NCBI RefSeq assembly: GCF_001653755.1
Contig: NZ_CP015125.1
Location: 2,799,501 to 2,863,500, forward strand
Length of the DNA: 64,000 nt
Origin: Dokdonia donghaensis DSW-1
GTDB lineage: Bacteria > Bacteroidota > Bacteroidia > Flavobacteriales > Flavobacteriaceae
Direction: 5' to 3'
Part shown: positions 8,814 to 17,905 of the stretch, in pieces
Numbering within the stretch: the first letter of the stretch is position 1
Layout of the letters: the number at the start of each line of letters is the position of its first letter
Translations under genes and position numbers: made by a program
Notes under the pieces: generated by a model
What the model saw: the letters and a program-made list of their open reading frames with translations, nothing else
Databases searched by the model: none
What the model was told of the DNA's origin: nothing

Positions 8814-9764
8814 CTAAGCCGCAAATGCAAGCGCAATAAATAAGATATAGGCACCTACAAGAAATAAGCCCTTAAAACGACCTATCTGCAATGTTTTTGG
8901 TATAAATGCTAGTGGTAAGAGTACAATAGCAAAGCCTAGCATCCAGTAAATATTAGTCCCTAAAATAGCATCATCTACAACGTTTATATCCTTAATAAGC
9001 GATGTAAAGCCTAGCACAGAGGCAATATTAAAAATATTAGAACCTATAAGATTACCTAGTGAGATTGCTTTTTCCTTTTTGAGCGCAGCGATTACAGAGG
9101 CCGCAAGTTCTGGCACACTAGTACCTATGGCAATCACGGTAACAGAGATTGCATACTCACTTATACCTACTGCGGTAGCAAGATCTTTTGCTCCAGAGAC
9201 TAGCCATTCTGACCCAAAATATAGCGCAAGTGCACCTATAAATAACCATATAAATATTTTAAAATAAGACGCTTGCCCCAGCCCCTCATCTACACCATCT
9301 GCATCTTCTTCTTCTCTACTTTTACGAGCACGACGTATTAAGAAAAACAAGTACACAGCCAGCGCCGCAAGTAAACCACCACCCTCGACTGCTGTAAGCT
9401 TACCATCGTTAGAAAGTAAGAAGTAAAGCGCAAGTGAGAATAATACCATCACCGGCCAGTTAAATCTGTAAAAATCTCGATCTATGGCAAGGGCAGATAT
9501 CACTGCCGTTATACCTAGCACAAGACCTATGTTTGCAATATTAGACCCTATCACATTACCAAGGGCAATATCTGAGCTCCCGTCTAGAGCCGCCTGCACG
9601 CTTACCAGCAGTTCTGGAGCAGAGGTTGCAAAAGATACAACTGTAAGCCCTATCACCATTTTAGACAAGTTGAGTTTAAAAGATAACCCTACAGATGCTC
9701 GTACCAAAAACTCCCCTCCTACTACTAACAGTACTAATCCAACTAGGATAAAAAATATGCTCAT
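8814..9764 (-). CDS. Calcium/sodium antiporter (CaCA family, YrbG-like)
   Basis: A 316-residue inner-membrane antiporter. The start at 9764 (MSIFFILVGLVLLVVGG) begins directly in the first membrane helix. A longer in-frame start at 9923 would add 53 polar residues translated through a dispersed palindrome and is rejected. Two internally homologous halves are visible, each with the family's alpha-repeat: GNVIGSNIANIGLVLG in the first and GNLIGSNIFNIASVLG in the second. An acidic cytosolic loop (REEEDADGVDEG) lies between them. This is the usual K+-independent CaCA form, which exports Ca2+ in exchange for Na+. There is no obvious operon partner; the stringent-response gene on the other strand is divergent. 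Confidence 0.9.
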   Translation of the reverse strand: MSIFFILVGLVLLVVGGEFLVRASVGLSFKLNLSKMVIGLTVVSFATSAPELLVSVQAALDGSSDIALGNVIGSNIANIGLVLGITAVISALAIDRDFYRFNWPVMVLFSLALYFLLSNDGKLTAVEGGGLLAALAVYLFFLIRRARKSREEEDADGVDEGLGQASYFKIFIWLFIGALALYFGSEWLVSGAKDLATAVGISEYAISVTVIAIGTSVPELAASVIAALKKEKAISLGNLIGSNIFNIASVLGFTSLIKDINVVDDAILGTNIYWMLGFAIVLLPLAFIPKTLQIGRFKGLFLVGAYILFIALAFAA

Positions 9765-9850
9765 ATAATGTTTTTTATTATGGCGAAGATAATAATTATA
9801 CTCGCTCAGTATGTCGTCATTAATAAGTAGGTAGTGTGATAATATTGTTA

Positions 9851-9866
9851 CGCTTTCGCGAAAGCG
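9851..9866. repeat. Dispersed 16-base palindrome
   Basis: Exact CGCTTTCGCGAAAGCG between the divergent antiporter and Rel/SpoT genes. Confidence 0.9.
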
Positions 9867-9979
9867 GAAAAAGATACTTTTTGAAGAATTATCAAATAAT
9901 CGACAATTTTTAAAACTACTCAAGATGTCGTAAAAATATGTTGTTCATAAAAGAGAATTTGGTACTTTTAGTATATCAT

Positions 9980-12190
9980 ATGGAGTTAACCGCAGAATTT
10001 ATAGAAGCAGAGAATAAAGAGCTGACAAGACAGTACAAAAAGCTCTTGCGTATAAGTTATCAAACCTTGACCGATGAGGACAAGAAGATGATAAGAAAAG
10101 CGTTTGAAGTGGCGGTAGATGCGCATAAATCGCAACGCCGCAAGTCTGGTGAGGCTTACATCTTTCACCCTCTTGCTGTGGCTCAAATAGTTGCAAGTGA
10201 GATAGGACTTGATGCTACCTCTATAGCGAGTGCACTACTACACGATGTGGTAGAAGATACAGAGTACACCCTTGCAGATCTAGAACAAATGTTTGGCGAG
10301 ACGGTTGCCCGCATTGTAGATGGCCTTACAAAAATATCAAGTCTTAAAAAGGATAGGGACGTATCACTACAAGCAGAAAACTTTAGAAAAATGCTCCTCA
10401 CTATTAATGATGATCCGCGTGTGATCATTATTAAAATAGCAGATAGATTGCACAATATGCAAACTATGGATGCTATGCGAGCAGATAAGCAATCTAAAAT
10501 TGCCAGTGAGACACTTTATATCTACGCTCCACTTGCGCACAGAATGGGCTTGTATAATATTAAAACAGAGCTAGAAGACCTTAGTCTTAAATATACAGAA
10601 CCAGATGTATATAAAGATATTGCGAGTAAAATCACAGAAAGTAAAGCGCAGCAAGATCAATATATCAAAGACTTTAAAAAAGTTATAGAAGACTCTCTTG
10701 ATGAAGAAGGTCTTAATTATGAAATAAAAGGTAGACCAAAATCTATATACAGCATACGACGTAAAATTCTTGCTCAAGGAGTTACCTTTGAGGAGGTTTA
10801 TGACAAGTTTGCGATACGTATTATCTATAAAAGTGATAAGGCAAATGAAAAGTTTCTGGCTTGGAAAATTTACTCTATTGTAACAGATCACTTTAGACCT
10901 AACCCTACGAGGCTACGCGACTGGATTTCTTCACCAAAATCTACGGGATATGAAGCCTTGCACATAACTGTTATGGGGCTTAAAGGTAGATGGGTAGAAG
11001 TACAGATACGCTCTGACCGTATGAATGAAATTGCCGAAAAAGGATATGCGGCACACTATAAATATAAGGAAGGGACAGAAGGAGAATCTAGCCTAGATGA
11101 GTGGATAAACAGACTTCAAGAAGCACTAGAAAATCCCGACCAAAATGCGGTAGACTTTGTAGAAAACTTTAAACTCAACCTTTACAACAAAGAGATTTTT
11201 GTATTTACCCCACAAGGTGATCTTAAATCTTTACCTAAAGGCGCTACCCCTCTTGATTTTGCTTTTAGTGTTCATACTGAGGTAGGCTTACATACACGTG
11301 GCTCAAGAGTAAATGGAAAGCTAGTACCACTTAGTCATACACTTAAAAGTGGTGATCAAGTTGAGATTATTACTTCTGAGTCTGCGCAGCCTACAAACAA
11401 CTGGCTAGACTATGCAACTACGGCTAGAGCGAGAGCAAAAATAAAATCTTCACTCAAAGACGAGAAAAAAGAACTAGCAGATGATGGGAAGGCGATACTG
11501 TCCAGAAAACTAAAGTCGCAAAAAATCCCGCTTAACGAAAAAACTATAAATGAGCTCGTTTCGTACTTTAAACTCAATACAAGCTTAGACCTCTTTTACC
11601 GTGTAGGTAATGGAACGATTGATAATAAAATGATTAAAGAGTTTGCAGCACAACGCAGCAATGCCTTAATGAGTTTTATTAAAAGTAAGATCAGAAAACC
11701 TAATACTCCGCCAGATGTACACAAAGATGAGATTACAAATAATTTTGACTCTCTTGTTTTTGGACCAGAAGATCAAAAACTAGATTACACCTTTGCAAAG
11801 TGCTGTAGCCCTATACCGGGTGATCCAGTTTTTGGGTTTACCACTATAAAAGATGGCATAAAGGTTCATAAAAATAACTGCCCTAATGCAATTGCTATGC
11901 GTAGCAACTACGCCTATAGAATTATAAAAGCAAAGTGGGTAGACTCATCAGACACGGGGTATCAAACAGATATCATACTTACAGGAATAGATAATCTTGG
12001 TCTAGTAAATACAGTTACAGCAGAGATATCAAACCATCTTAATGTAGATATAAAAGGCCTGAGCTTTACCACACAAGGAGGTATTTTTAAGGGTAAAATA
12101 ACCGTTGTTGTAAGAAACAATGCATTGTTGAAAACCTTAATAGAAAATCTCAAAAAAATAGATGGTATCGATCAAGTGACTAGAGTTTAA
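9980..12190 (+). CDS. spoT: Bifunctional (p)ppGpp synthetase/hydrolase, Rel/SpoT family
   Basis: A 736-residue long RelA/SpoT homologue from the start MELTAEFIEAEN (9980). The order of domains is an HD hydrolase domain with intact HD near residues 88-89 (LLHDVVEDTEYT) and RLHNM, a synthetase domain (GRPKSIYSIRRK, SPKSTGYEALH), a TGS domain (FTPQGDLKSLPKGATPLDFA), a conserved Cys/His region (FAKCCSPIPGDP) and a C-terminal ACT domain. Intact HD residues argue for both hydrolysis and synthesis of the alarmone, so one enzyme probably handles the stringent response. A Fur-family gene starts 29 bases downstream, followed by purA, so the three may be one operon. ppGpp inhibits PurA in other bacteria, which makes the linkage suggestive. 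Confidence 0.95.
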   Translation: MELTAEFIEAENKELTRQYKKLLRISYQTLTDEDKKMIRKAFEVAVDAHKSQRRKSGEAYIFHPLAVAQIVASEIGLDATSIASALLHDVVEDTEYTLADLEQMFGETVARIVDGLTKISSLKKDRDVSLQAENFRKMLLTINDDPRVIIIKIADRLHNMQTMDAMRADKQSKIASETLYIYAPLAHRMGLYNIKTELEDLSLKYTEPDVYKDIASKITESKAQQDQYIKDFKKVIEDSLDEEGLNYEIKGRPKSIYSIRRKILAQGVTFEEVYDKFAIRIIYKSDKANEKFLAWKIYSIVTDHFRPNPTRLRDWISSPKSTGYEALHITVMGLKGRWVEVQIRSDRMNEIAEKGYAAHYKYKEGTEGESSLDEWINRLQEALENPDQNAVDFVENFKLNLYNKEIFVFTPQGDLKSLPKGATPLDFAFSVHTEVGLHTRGSRVNGKLVPLSHTLKSGDQVEIITSESAQPTNNWLDYATTARARAKIKSSLKDEKKELADDGKAILSRKLKSQKIPLNEKTINELVSYFKLNTSLDLFYRVGNGTIDNKMIKEFAAQRSNALMSFIKSKIRKPNTPPDVHKDEITNNFDSLVFGPEDQKLDYTFAKCCSPIPGDPVFGFTTIKDGIKVHKNNCPNAIAMRSNYAYRIIKAKWVDSSDTGYQTDIILTGIDNLGLVNTVTAEISNHLNVDIKGLSFTTQGGIFKGKITVVVRNNALLKTLIENLKKIDGIDQVTRV

Positions 12191-12219
12191 ATCCGTAAAT
12201 TCGTCCTTTATTATAAACG

Positions 12220-12675
12220 ATGCCACTAAAAGCTACTATCAATAAGGATCAAGACGTTGTAAAAGGCGTTTTTACAGCCTATCTAGAAGAAAAAGGCCAC
12301 CGCAAGACGCCAGAGCGTTTTGCCATACTACACGAAATATACAGCAATGAAGAGCACTTTGATATAGAAGCGCTTTACATTAGTATGAAAAATAAGAACT
12401 ATCGTGTGAGCCGTGCAACACTATATAACACTATAGAACTTTTATTAGAATGTGGACTCGTGCGCAAGCACCAGTTTGGTAATAATCAAGCTCAATATGA
12501 GAAATCATATTTTGACAAGCAGCACGATCACGTAATTCTTACAGATACTGGAGAGGTTATAGAATTTTGTGACCCTCGCATACAGTCTATAAAAAAAACC
12601 ATAGAAGAGGTTTTTGATATTACTATAGACAAGCACTCCCTATACTTTTACGGAAAGAAAAACAAGACTAACTAA
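12220..12675 (+). CDS. Fur-family transcriptional regulator
   Basis: A 151-residue metal-responsive repressor. The winged-helix region has KTPERFAILHEIYSNEEHFDIEALY and the recognition helix YRVSRATLYNTIELLLECGLV. The dimerisation region has FDKQHDHVILTDTGEVIEF, with metal-ligand His residues. The CxxC zinc motif that normally follows HLIC in Fur/Zur/PerR is absent (ILTDTG instead), so this protein lacks the usual structural zinc site. Target metal or peroxide specificity cannot be read from sequence. It sits 29 bases after Rel/SpoT and 7 bases before purA, probably co-transcribed. Confidence 0.85.
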   Translation: MPLKATINKDQDVVKGVFTAYLEEKGHRKTPERFAILHEIYSNEEHFDIEALYISMKNKNYRVSRATLYNTIELLLECGLVRKHQFGNNQAQYEKSYFDKQHDHVILTDTGEVIEFCDPRIQSIKKTIEEVFDITIDKHSLYFYGKKNKTN

Positions 12676-12682
12676 TATAACA

Positions 12683-13957
12683 ATGGCAGTAGATTTACTA
12701 CTAGGCCTCCAATGGGGCGACGAAGGAAAAGGAAAAATTGTAGATGTCCTTACAAAAGACTACGATATCATTGCACGTTTTCAAGGAGGACCTAACGCGG
12801 GTCACACCCTTGAGTTTGATGGTATAAAACACGTACTACATACGATTCCTTCTGGAATTTTTCACGACAATGCTATGAATGTCATAGGTAATGGCGTGGT
12901 GATAGATCCAGTGATTTTTAAGAAAGAGCTACAAAACTTAGACAAGTTTGAAGGTCTTGATTACAAAGCAAAAATGGTAATCTCGCGTAAAGCACACCTT
13001 ATACTTCCTACCCACCGCTTACTTGATGCTGCTTCTGAAGCCTCAAAGGGAAAAGCAAAAATAGGATCTACTCTTAAAGGAATAGGACCTACTTATATGG
13101 ATAAAACAGGTCGTAACGGTATACGTGTAGGTGATCTAGAACTTGCAGACTGGAAAGATCGTTATGCAACTCTTAGAGATAAGCATATCTCTATGATAGA
13201 CTTTTATGATGCAAAAATTGAGTACGACCTAGAAGAACTAGAGTCAGAATTTTTTGCAGCAATAAAGACGCTTAAGACCTTACAATTTATAGACTCAGAA
13301 GAGTACCTATACCAAGCTCAAAAAGGTGGTAAATCTATACTTGCAGAGGGAGCACAAGGATCACTTCTAGATATTGATTTTGGCACGTATCCTTTTGTAA
13401 CTTCTTCAAACACTACTGCGGCTGGTGCTTGTACCGGTCTTGGAGTTCCTCCTAATCAAATAGGTGAAGTATTCGGGATATTTAAAGCATACACAACACG
13501 TGTAGGCTCTGGACCATTTCCTACAGAACTTTTTGATGAGGATGGTGAGACTATGGGACGTGTAGGTAACGAGTTTGGAGCAACTACAGGTAGAGCGCGT
13601 CGTTGTGGATGGCTCGATCTAGTAGCACTTAAATATGCTGTGCGCGTTAATGGTGTAACACAACTTATGATGATGAAAGGTGATGTGCTTTCTGGTTTTA
13701 AAACCTTAAAAGTATGTACGGCTTATAAATATAAAGGTGAGACTATTGAGCACCTTCCATATAACATAGAGCCAGAAAACGTAGAGGTTGTTTATAAAGA
13801 AATGCCAGGATGGTCTGAAGACCTTACAGGTATGACTAAGGCAGAGCAACTACCTAAAGAGCTTAACGACTACATAGACTATCTAGAAAAAGAGCTAGAG
13901 ACTCCTATCAAGATAGTATCTGTAGGACCAGATAGAACACAAACTATCCTTAGATAG
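12683..13957 (+). CDS. purA: Adenylosuccinate synthetase
   Basis: A 424-residue enzyme that joins IMP and aspartate using GTP, the first committed step from IMP to AMP. The N-terminal GTP-binding motif QWGDEGKGKIVDVL, the GPTYMDKTGRNGIRVGDL region and the C-terminal SVGPDRTQTI are all present, and the length is normal. The start ATG lies only 7 bases after the Fur-family gene. A strong terminator at 13976-14011 ends the unit. Confidence 0.97.
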   Translation: MAVDLLLGLQWGDEGKGKIVDVLTKDYDIIARFQGGPNAGHTLEFDGIKHVLHTIPSGIFHDNAMNVIGNGVVIDPVIFKKELQNLDKFEGLDYKAKMVISRKAHLILPTHRLLDAASEASKGKAKIGSTLKGIGPTYMDKTGRNGIRVGDLELADWKDRYATLRDKHISMIDFYDAKIEYDLEELESEFFAAIKTLKTLQFIDSEEYLYQAQKGGKSILAEGAQGSLLDIDFGTYPFVTSSNTTAAGACTGLGVPPNQIGEVFGIFKAYTTRVGSGPFPTELFDEDGETMGRVGNEFGATTGRARRCGWLDLVALKYAVRVNGVTQLMMMKGDVLSGFKTLKVCTAYKYKGETIEHLPYNIEPENVEVVYKEMPGWSEDLTGMTKAEQLPKELNDYIDYLEKELETPIKIVSVGPDRTQTILR

Positions 13958-13975
13958 TAAGTATCTACAATGCGT

Positions 13976-14011
13976 AAAGAGCCTTCAGAATTATATCTGA
14001 AGGCTCTTTTT
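13976..14011 (+). terminator. Rho-independent terminator of purA operon
   Basis: AAAGAGCCTTCAGA (13976-13989) pairs perfectly with TCTGAAGGCTCTTT (13996-14009), a 14-bp stem with a 6-base loop and T-rich tail. Confidence 0.9.
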
Positions 14012-14128
14012 ATATATAAACACATTGCTACATACGCTTTGACTTATAGCAACGTTTTAATCTTTACAATCTATTTTTTGATAAAGCGCTAACGGTTAAG
14101 GCTAGCAATTTGATTATTTTTGGAATTA

Positions 14129-15964
14129 ATGAACTACAAGCACTACATCTTACTAGCTGGGATTATATTTTTTTCCGCTTTCGCGAAAGCGCAAGAACAA
14201 CCCTCAAAGCTCATCTATATAGAATCTCCCATAGAGCGCATTAATGAAGAGGAGTTTCCTGGGGCAATCCTTTTACAGAAAAACAATAATGAACAAGTTT
14301 ACATAGAGCACGAAGGTGCAGAGATGTGGTGTGATCTTGCCTTTTTTTACAAAGAAGAAAACTTTGTAAAAGCTTACCGAAATGTAAGGCTCAAACAAGG
14401 CGACTCTGTCTCTATGCGAAGTAAATACATCGAGTATAATGGTAAAACAAAATTTGCCTATGCCGCTGGCGATGTATTTCTAAAAAAGGATACGACCACC
14501 GTCACTACAGATACAATGTATTTTAACCGTACCACTCAGCAGGCATATTACAGAACTGGTGGTGTTGTAACCTCTCCTAATAGTAAGATTACAAGCCGTG
14601 TAGGTCGTTATTATATAGAGCAAGATAAAATCTCATTTATAAGTGATGTGGTGGTAAAAAACCCTGAGTATACTATAAACAGTGAGCAACTAGATTTTTA
14701 TAGTGTACCAGAGCACGCTTATCTATATGGCCCTACCACAATCACAAGTAAGACCTCTAAGGTGTATTGTGAACGTGGGTTTTATGACACCGCAAATGAT
14801 TATGGGTATTTTGTAAAAAACTCTCGTATAGATTATGATAACAGACAAGTATATGGAGATAGCCTTTATTTTGATAGAAATCGCAATTTTGCAAGCGCTA
14901 CTAATAATATAAAAGTACTTGACACCCTTAACAGAAGTCTAGTAAAAGGACATTATGCAGAGGTTTATAGAGCAAAAGACTCAGTGCTTATAACCCAAAG
15001 AGCCGTTGCTATTACTGTAGAAGATAATGACTCTGTATATGTGCACGGCGATAAACTGCTACTCACAGGCAAGCCAGATAATCGCATACTTAGGGCTTTT
15101 AAAAATGTAAAACTCTATAAAAGCAATATGAGTGGTAAGAGCGACTCACTACACAGCAACCAGCGTACGGGACTTACGCAAATGATACATAAACCTATCT
15201 TATGGAGTGAAGAAAGCCAGATTACAGGTGATAGCATACACCTCAAAAGCAATACAGAGACAGAAAAAATAGATTCGCTCAAAGTTTTTAATAACGCTTT
15301 TATAGCTCAAAAGGATACCATCTCTGGCTTTAACCAGATTAAGGGTCAAAAACTTTATGGTTTTTTTGATGATGACAATGCACTTAAGCAAGTAGATATT
15401 ATAAACAATGCAGAGACCATAATGTATATGCGTGAAGATAATGGAGATCTCACCGGCATAGATAGAGGTAAATCTGCACGAATTGAGATTACATTTTTTG
15501 AGAACACTATAGATGAGATTAATAAAATAAAGAGCCCAGGAGGTAATATATTTCCAGAGTCACAGTTTTTACAAGAGCCACAAACCTTTGAGGGGTTTAA
15601 CTGGCGAGGTGATGAGCGACTGCTTAGTAAAGAAGATATTTTTAAAGGTGAGGCACCTTTTACACTTACAAAAATACAGGGGATACCCCTTCCAGAAATA
15701 GATGAAGGTTTCTTTAGCACACCAGATGATGGTGAGAAACCTCCACTTTCAGAAAACTCAGATATAAGTGAGGGCACGTTACAAAATAGAGAAGAAAATA
15801 AACCACAATACGGTACTGAATCTTCTGATGATGAAAGCACAAAACAAAGAGAGTCCTTAATTGAACGTAATGAAAAAGCCGCTCAACAGAGAGCTACTGC
15901 ACCTACATCAATCCCCACTAAACCAAAAGTAATCCCAGTTATTAAAAAAAGTGGAAATAACTAA
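14129..15964 (+). CDS. OstA/LptA-like periplasmic protein
   Basis: A 611-residue exported protein. The start at 14129 gives the signal peptide MNYKHYILLAGIIFFSAFAKAQ; an upstream in-frame TTG at 14120 adds only three residues. The body has repeated short beta-strand motifs typical of the OstA/LptA/LptD-N fold (YIEYNGKTKFAYAAGDVFLKKDTTTVTTDTMYF, DYDNRQVYGDSLYFDRN), with a low-complexity Pro/Ser/Gln C-terminus. LptA-type proteins bridge lipopolysaccharide from inner to outer membrane. In Bacteroidota, long OstA-like proteins of this kind are widespread but their precise role is unsettled. The signal peptide contains the dispersed palindrome in frame as AFAKA. Confidence 0.75.
   Translation: MNYKHYILLAGIIFFSAFAKAQEQPSKLIYIESPIERINEEEFPGAILLQKNNNEQVYIEHEGAEMWCDLAFFYKEENFVKAYRNVRLKQGDSVSMRSKYIEYNGKTKFAYAAGDVFLKKDTTTVTTDTMYFNRTTQQAYYRTGGVVTSPNSKITSRVGRYYIEQDKISFISDVVVKNPEYTINSEQLDFYSVPEHAYLYGPTTITSKTSKVYCERGFYDTANDYGYFVKNSRIDYDNRQVYGDSLYFDRNRNFASATNNIKVLDTLNRSLVKGHYAEVYRAKDSVLITQRAVAITVEDNDSVYVHGDKLLLTGKPDNRILRAFKNVKLYKSNMSGKSDSLHSNQRTGLTQMIHKPILWSEESQITGDSIHLKSNTETEKIDSLKVFNNAFIAQKDTISGFNQIKGQKLYGFFDDDNALKQVDIINNAETIMYMREDNGDLTGIDRGKSARIEITFFENTIDEINKIKSPGGNIFPESQFLQEPQTFEGFNWRGDERLLSKEDIFKGEAPFTLTKIQGIPLPEIDEGFFSTPDDGEKPPLSENSDISEGTLQNREENKPQYGTESSDDESTKQRESLIERNEKAAQQRATAPTSIPTKPKVIPVIKKSGNN
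14176..14191. repeat. Dispersed 16-base palindrome inside a signal peptide
   Basis: Exact CGCTTTCGCGAAAGCG encoding the AFAKA at the cleavage end of the OstA-like protein's signal peptide. Confidence 0.9.
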
Positions 15965-16132
15965 GGACACTTATAAATATCATATTCTTAATAAAAATAG
16001 ATTTTACAAGATATTTGTTATAAATAAGGGTGATAAAATGTCAAAAACAAGCATTTTGACCTAATTTTCAAGTGCTTGGACGAAAAAATTTCTTTTTTAG
16101 ATCTCACTCGCATACCTTGTTAGTATAAAGGT

Positions 16133-16834
16133 ATGATTATGGGAAGATTATTACTTACACTCCTTCTTACTGCGCACATTACACTATCGGCTCAAAACTC
16201 TCAACTGTTTTTTTCTGATGTGCTAGACACGCATCTACCTGCCTATCTTTTACAAGCCGAAGGCGCGATTAGAAATTTAGAACAAGACAAGGTCAAAGTA
16301 CTTTTTGATAATCTTGTTAAAGATAAAATCACAGGTTCACTAATGGACAATTTTACAGTGACAAAAATTTCTAAAAAAGCGGTAGCACTTAATGAGTATA
16401 CAAAACCAGTAATGCTACTCACCTACTCTAGCTGGCGTATAAATTGTAAAGGAGAACAAGCGGCTCTTAATGATCTAGCAGCCCAGTATGGAGATGATGT
16501 ATCTATTATATTACTGCACTGGGGAAACAATAAGGAAGTAAAAAAACTAGCAAAAGGATATCATCGTAATATTGACGTGCTTTATGTAGATGACTCAGAT
16601 AACAAGTACACACAGATTATTAAAAATCTTAAGCACTCCTTAGGTCTACCTCTTGCTTATACCATCACATCAGACAAGACAATTATTAATATAAAAAGAA
16701 GACTCTCAAATAAAATGGCAAAAGATGAAAAAGATGCCGCCCTTGAGAATTATGATCTTTATAAAAACTTACTCACGGAGCTTCTTTTTAAACAAGAAAC
16801 ATTGAGCGAGGCTCCCATCGTGATAAACAAATAA
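16133..16834 (+). CDS. Secreted thioredoxin-fold protein lacking CxxC
   Basis: A 233-residue exported protein with a signal peptide ending HITLSAQ. The region PVMLLTYSSWRINCKGEQAALNDLAAQYGDDVSIILLHWG looks like the beta-alpha-beta start of a thioredoxin domain, with a Trp-Arg-Ile-Asn-Cys sequence where W-C-x-x-C would be. Only one cysteine remains, so ordinary dithiol redox chemistry is unlikely; it may be a scaffold or single-Cys enzyme. A second candidate start is the Met at 16139. It stands alone and ends before a bidirectional terminator. The fold assignment is moderate and the function unknown. Confidence 0.6.
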   Translation: MIMGRLLLTLLLTAHITLSAQNSQLFFSDVLDTHLPAYLLQAEGAIRNLEQDKVKVLFDNLVKDKITGSLMDNFTVTKISKKAVALNEYTKPVMLLTYSSWRINCKGEQAALNDLAAQYGDDVSIILLHWGNNKEVKKLAKGYHRNIDVLYVDDSDNKYTQIIKNLKHSLGLPLAYTITSDKTIINIKRRLSNKMAKDEKDAALENYDLYKNLLTELLFKQETLSEAPIVINK

Positions 16835-16860
16835 TACCTTCATTATATCTTGAATAATAG

Positions 16861-16896
16861 AAAAAGCCTGACAGTAATACTTCTGTCAGGCTTTTT
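16861..16896. terminator. Bidirectional terminator between convergent genes
   Basis: AAAAAGCCTGACAG (16861-16874) pairs with CTGTCAGGCTTTTT (16883-16896). A-run and T-run on either side serve both strands. Confidence 0.9.
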
Positions 16897-16922
16897 ATTT
16901 ACAACAATGTGTTGTTACAATG

Positions 16923-17882
16923 TTATCTCCCTAAAGAGTATGCTCCTTGTTTAGGTATATCTATATAATATTTCTTTCTTGAGCTGTTATTGAGCTTAGG
17001 CTCTCTCAACCAAGGATTATGTATTTTTAAAATCTTATAATTAATCCCAAAACGCTCAGCAAATTTTACAAAATCTGTGACTGCTGTATCAACTTCTACC
17101 TTGTATGTAGGCACAGCGGTATACAAGTCTTCTGTTCTATAATTAAATCCATACTTTTTTGGGTTATTAAGAATCTCTTTAAGCGCGATAATTCTAAAGA
17201 CATATCTCCCAGTCTCTTCACCTAGAAGTAGGTCATAATAATCATCTACATTTTGCTCTTCAAAGCGACGTGAGACACCATAGTTACCTGCGTTATATGC
17301 AGCAGCAGCAGCCGTCCAGTTTCCAAAACGTTCTTTAGACTTCTTTAAGTACTGGCAAGCCGCCCTTGTAGACTTCTCTATGTGGTAACGCTCATCTACA
17401 TTGCTGTTTACTTCTAGACCGTACTCCTTACCCGTTTCTTTCATAATTTGCCAGAAACCTGTGGCTCTGGCAGGTGATACCGCCTGTGTAAGACCACTCT
17501 CAATAACTGCAAGATATTTAAGATCATCTGGCACGCCCTCTTCTGCAAGTATAGGCTCTATGATAGGAAAGTATTTATGCGCCCTTTTAAAAAGCAATAA
17601 CGCATTAGACTGCCAGTAGGTATTTACCAGAAGTTCGCGATCCATACGTTCCTTAATGTCTGGATTTTGTACAGGCACTTCCTCACCAGCAAAGTTGAGT
17701 CCATCTGGCATAGGGATGGCATATACGTTATAGTCGTTTACAAGTTTTTCGGTTTGTACTTTTTCATCTTTTACGGGTACTTGTTCTTCCTCTTGCTCTT
17801 GTGGAGCCTTTGCAGAGTTTATAACAAGACCGGCAACTGCGACTATCGCCACACCTGCAAAAATTTTCTTCATCATTATCAT
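16923..17882 (-). CDS. Lytic transglycosylase (SLT domain, MltD-like)
   Basis: A 319-residue exported or membrane-anchored murein hydrolase. An N-terminal hydrophobic segment (KKIFAGVAIVAVAGLVI) is followed by a charged linker. The SLT domain begins near residue 100 with KYLAVIESGLTQAVSPARATGFWQIM, where the Glu in VIES is the expected catalytic acid, then AAAAYNAG and RYVFRIIALKEIL. SLT enzymes cleave the MurNAc-GlcNAc bond and form 1,6-anhydroMurNAc. No LysM repeat is visible, which is shorter than classical MltD. The start could be the internal MKK (17873) rather than MIMMKK. The alpha/beta hydrolase gene upstream on the same strand ends 24 bases away. Confidence 0.85.
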   Translation of the reverse strand: MIMMKKIFAGVAIVAVAGLVINSAKAPQEQEEEQVPVKDEKVQTEKLVNDYNVYAIPMPDGLNFAGEEVPVQNPDIKERMDRELLVNTYWQSNALLLFKRAHKYFPIIEPILAEEGVPDDLKYLAVIESGLTQAVSPARATGFWQIMKETGKEYGLEVNSNVDERYHIEKSTRAACQYLKKSKERFGNWTAAAAAYNAGNYGVSRRFEEQNVDDYYDLLLGEETGRYVFRIIALKEILNNPKKYGFNYRTEDLYTAVPTYKVEVDTAVTDFVKFAERFGINYKILKIHNPWLREPKLNNSSRKKYYIDIPKQGAYSLGR

Positions 17883-17905
17883 AGTCTTTTCAATTTTAAA
17901 TCAAT

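Noticed and set aside
9765..9923. N-terminal extension of the Ca2+/Na+ antiporter
   Set aside because: It adds 53 polar residues encoded through a dispersed palindrome; the Met at 9764 begins directly in the first membrane helix as in the family.
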